A stretch of 64,000 bases of DNA from Lutjanus erythropterus (lineage: Eukaryota > Chordata > Actinopteri > Lutjaniformes > Lutjanidae): the NCBI GenBank assembly GCA_020091685.1, contig CM034610.1, positions 27,526,094 to 27,590,093 on the forward strand. The letters are read 5' to 3'. This document shows positions 61,191 through 64,000 of this stretch, piece by piece (positions within the stretch are counted from its first letter, which is position 1; every line of letters starts with the position of its first letter). The notes beneath the pieces were generated by a model. The model was not told the origin of the DNA. It ran no database searches and saw only the letters and a list, made by a program, of their open reading frames with translations. Position numbers and translations under genes: made by a program.

Positions 61191-61890
61191 GACTGAGGAC
61201 AATCTCTGAGCTTTAGCTGCTAAAACTGGGTCGAGACAATTTCTGAGTTTTGCCTCCATCACCAAACCAATCCAAAGTCTGTAGGGCAGCTATTCACGTG
61301 GGGGCAGTGACTGGGCCTGAAGGCAAAACTCTCAACTCACAAATCGATTTAGGCTGCAGACCTCATCTGGACCTCATCGCCCTTACCTCATAGAGATAGT
61401 GGCAAAGAGGCCAAAGGAAGCAGTTGAGTTGAGTTGGTTCAGGCATTTGATTAGGATGCCTTCTGAGCTCCTTCCTTTGGAGCTTTTCTAGGCACGTCCA
61501 ACTGGGAGGAGACCCGGGATAGACCCCAAACTTGCTGGAGGGATTACATATCTCCTCTGGCCTAGGAACGCCTTGGGATTCCCCAGGAAGAGCTGGAAAG
61601 AATTAGACTCACGAGTCAGTCTCTGAGCACTTCTCTCAATGCAGACTGAAGACAATCCCCCAGCTTTTGTTGCTAAAAGTGGCTGGAAACAAGAGTTTTA
61701 AATAAGAACCTCCATTGCCGAACCCTTTATTTTGGGGCAGTGACTGGGCCTGAAGGTGAAACTCTCAGCTCACCAATCGATTTACACTCCAGACCTCTTC
61801 TGGACCTCATTGCCTTTACCTCATTGAGATTGCAGTGACCTCCATTACAGAACCAATTCAATGTCTTTAGGGTAGTTATTCATTATTGGG
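60864..61890 (+). repeat. Tandem array of three LINE-tail units
   Basis: Units start at GGGCCTGAAGG at 60864, 61313 and 61746, giving periods of 449 and 433 bases and a third, internally deleted unit of about 145. Each unit contains the LINE tail plus the same extra 3' part: ATTAGACTCGCGAGTCAGTC (or ...CACGAG...), then CCTCCAT and GGGGCAGTGACTGGG-type sequence before the next unit. Shared non-LINE spacer shows that the array arose by tandem duplication, not by separate insertions. Units 1 and 2 are about 85-90% alike by eye. Confidence 0.8.
61313..61665 (+). mobile_element. LINE 3' end, copy B (within the array)
   Basis: GTTGGTTCAGGCATTTGATT, GGATGCCTTCTGAGCTCCTT, AGGCACGTCCAACTGGGAGG, TGCTGGAGGGATTACATATC and CCCCAGGAAGAGCTGG are the same tail as in copy A. 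The frame is disrupted. Confidence 0.75.
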
Positions 61891-62071
61891 GCAGCAACAT
61901 TGTGTGCTTAGTACAGAGGAGAATGAGGAGAGAGCATTGTTTCCGGTAAGGCCTGTGCCAGGGATCGGCCCAACCCTAGCATGTCCTCGTAAAAACAGGT
62001 GCAAGTATCTTAGTGGTTGTACATGCTGATGTTCAAGCAGCTACCGTGCATTTCAAAATCCCCAGACGATT
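61666..62071. other. Array spacer and third unit, then unassigned sequence
   Basis: The third, shortened array unit covers 61746-61890. From 61895 to 62071 words such as GGGATCGGCCCAACCC and GCAAGTATCTTAGTGGTTGT are partly LINE-like (KYL.G) but too diverged to assign. Confidence 0.4.
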
Positions 62072-62395
62072 AGTAGGCGAAGAGATCTCGATTGTCTGGT
62101 AGCATTGCTAGGAAGAGAGACATCTGAAATACGCTGCTCAGCTCATGAACCTCATCTTGAGGTTTGGGTAGTGATTGAAAGAATAAGATTAAGGACACTA
62201 GCAACCGAAATGAGTGTCTTACACAGGGTGAATTTGAGAAAAGGTGGTGAACTGAGTCTTTCAGTCTGGAAACACTGCTCCTTGGCACTGAAAGGAGTCA
62301 GTTGAGGTGGCTCGAGGACCCGAACAGGCTACTTTTTTCAGGTAGGAAAAGCCCAGACGAAGTTATAATGTATATCCCGTCTGGCCTGTTAGGCA
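62072..62395 (+). mobile_element. LINE 3'-region fragment, copy C
   Basis: GGCGAAGAGATCTCGATT, GAGGTTTGGGTAGTGATTGA (EVWVVIE) and AGAATAAGATTAAGGACACT (RIRLRTL) with CAACCGAAATGAGTGTCTTA (ATEMSVL) match the stretch that is deleted in copies A and B. Then come GAGTCAGTTGAGGTGGCTCG (SQLRWL) and TATCCCGTCTGGCCTG. The last tail segment is mostly missing. The 66-codon frame at 62105-62305 is part of it. So copy C preserves a different portion of the same family. Confidence 0.7.
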
Positions 62396-63680
62396 AGTTA
62401 GCATGATAACATTTGCTAAGTATGTACAGCTGAAGCTGAAGGAAATGTGATTAATTTTTCAAGTACCATGCTCTGCTTCATTAACAAAAACACGAACATT
62501 CACGAAGATTCAGTGGAGTAAATTAATCATAGGTTATGCATGATTTACCTAATATCCTCTCATGGTACCAATTTTCTGAGAACGGGAACATTTTGAGTCT
62601 GATTTGTTCTACATGGTACTACTTTGTAACCTGATGTAGGCCTGACAGGATCAAATCATGTTGATTAAATAGAGGGCGTGTTGTTATAGATTATGGTAAA
62701 CATCTAATTTGTCCTCCAGCAACATTTTTGTGTAATATCTTGTTTCTATTTTCCAAGTATCAGGGAGGAGTAATATGGTAACATGAAACAAATCAGAAAT
62801 TTAAGATGCTCTGTGAAAGAAAAGAGGGAAACCTGCTTGTTCCCACCCTTGATTGTCTCATTTTATCCATGAAGTGACAAAGGAAACGGAAGCTGGATCG
62901 TTTTGTAATCAAGGAAAGATCTCAAATGAAAGGTAGAAGGCCGCCAGCAGAAAAAAAAAACAAAACCCTGCCAGTCAATTATGTTATTGATGGCTCTGTA
63001 CCGACCTGTAGATCTCACCGATATGAGCTCTGCTGGCATGTTAACATTAATCGACGGCCCATTAGTCTAATGATATTGTATGGTCACATGAGCTCCAGGC
63101 AGCTGGCATAGGCCTGCTGTTTGTGATAAGGCTGCTGAAGCGGCCTGTTTGTCTTTGGATGCAGCTGTTAGAGGAGGGCTGTGGCTGCAGCATAAAGGGC
63201 TCTTTTAACATTTACATCTGAACAGACACAGGGGCAGCATGGTCCCGAACAACAGGCATGAGACCACTCATGTTGTGATCTTGTTTAGTTTGTTATCACT
63301 GAGATTTCCTTTATTTTTGATACAAATTTCATAGAGGCTCTGGTTGAATATCTAATGCTCACAGATTCTGATATAATAGATATTTTTAAAAATGCCTTTA
63401 CTGGCAAAAAATGCTACAGTGTAGTTAAGTTTTTGCATGGTGTGAGACAGTGATCACAAGGGAAAAAAAGGCAAAGCAAGTTTTATTTTATTGCACAATT
63501 TAAACATAAAGGCACTTTTAAGTGCTTTGCATTATTTCCAGAAATGTAATAATGAAAATGAAAATGCAGCAGTAAAAACTGATCAATCAAAGGCACAGGA
63601 AAATAGTTTTTAATTTACAGTTGAAAGAGGCTAAAGGTTTATTTCACAATATGTAACCATTAAATTCATTGACAACTATT
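62396..63680. other. Unique sequence, possible conserved block
   Basis: No gene recognised. The stretch 62930-63190 (GTCAATTATGTTATTGATGG, GGCCCATTAGTCTAATGATA, GGTCACATGAGCTCCAGGCA) is repeat-free, has a balanced composition and includes TAAT cores, making it a candidate conserved noncoding element. Confidence 0.3.
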
Positions 63681-63956
63681 TTGATCATTTATAAATCATT
63701 TTAAGTCTTTTTTTGAGGAAAAATGTCAAAATTCTCAGATTTCAGCTTCTGAAATGTGAATATTGTCTGTTTTCTTGTTGTGTATAAACAAAAGAAGACA
63801 ATAGAGGTTGTCATCTCGGGCTTTAAGAAACACTGATCAAATTTTTTTTTTTTTACCACTTTCAAAGATTTTATGAACCAAAGAAGTAAAAAATTAATCA
63901 TGAAAATAATCAAAAGATTAATATCAGTAATAGAAATAATCATTAGTTGCAGCACT
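63681..63956 (-). repeat. Dispersed repeat (family G), minus-strand copy
   Basis: TCATTTTAAGTCTTTTTTTG, TCAGATTTCAGCTTCTGAAA, GTCATCTCGGGCTTTAAGAA, GATTTTATGAACCAAAGAAG and finally AATAATCATTAGTTGCAGCA are the reverse complement of the family at 36370. The terminus GTTGCAGCA(CT) is near 63955. The copy is diverged and noncoding. Confidence 0.7.
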
Positions 63957-64000
63957 TCTTTGACTTTTCTAAATATCCTACTACCTGGTTGACTAAAAAT

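Overview
The window reads as vertebrate nuclear DNA from a spiny-rayed (percomorph) teleost fish. It is AT-rich and contains no long open reading frame. Its repeats are kinds known from teleost genomes: two tRNA-derived SINEs, 3' ends of a LINE whose tail encodes a GRRPxGRP-type motif, many short nonautonomous DNA transposons (MITEs), and (TA)n, (CA)n and (C)n simple repeats. No complete protein-coding gene, rRNA, tRNA gene or CRISPR array can be supported. It is most likely intergenic DNA or the inside of one or more very long introns.

Layout. 0-10 kb: an 870-bp fold-back element (363-1232), then scattered repeat copies. 10-17 kb: AT-rich DNA with MITE ends and a nested pair of DNA transposons (15643-16730, with another element inside). 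17-24 kb: mostly unique sequence, a MITE with TTAGAA-type ends (21461-22040), an 18-base C run, and a hAT-like element with a target-site duplication (23263-23840). 24-36 kb: mostly unique, with a purine tract, a possible 5' exon (30688-30766) and a broken RecQ-like helicase fragment (31490-31687). 36-47 kb: an inverted pair of one repeat, a 159-bp (TA)n tract and two more copies of the TTAGAA-type MITE. 47-60 kb: possible conserved noncoding blocks, two SINEs (51587-51882 and 54675-54840), a local duplication and a possible terminal exon (52802-52915). 60-64 kb: LINE 3' ends, three of them in a tandem array.

Host genes are represented only by three weak exon candidates, all on the + strand (21081-21143, 30688-30766, 52802-52915). 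Their proteins are not recognised and nothing shows that they belong to one gene. Several GC-balanced, repeat-free blocks carrying TAAT/ATTA cores (for example 55140-55500, 45225-45430, 50640-50960, 62930-63190) look like possible conserved regulatory elements, but that cannot be decided from one sequence.

No clear new biological system was found. The most unusual structures are the long fold-back element, the tandem array built from LINE tails, the helicase fragment, and the inverted pair at 36370-36840.
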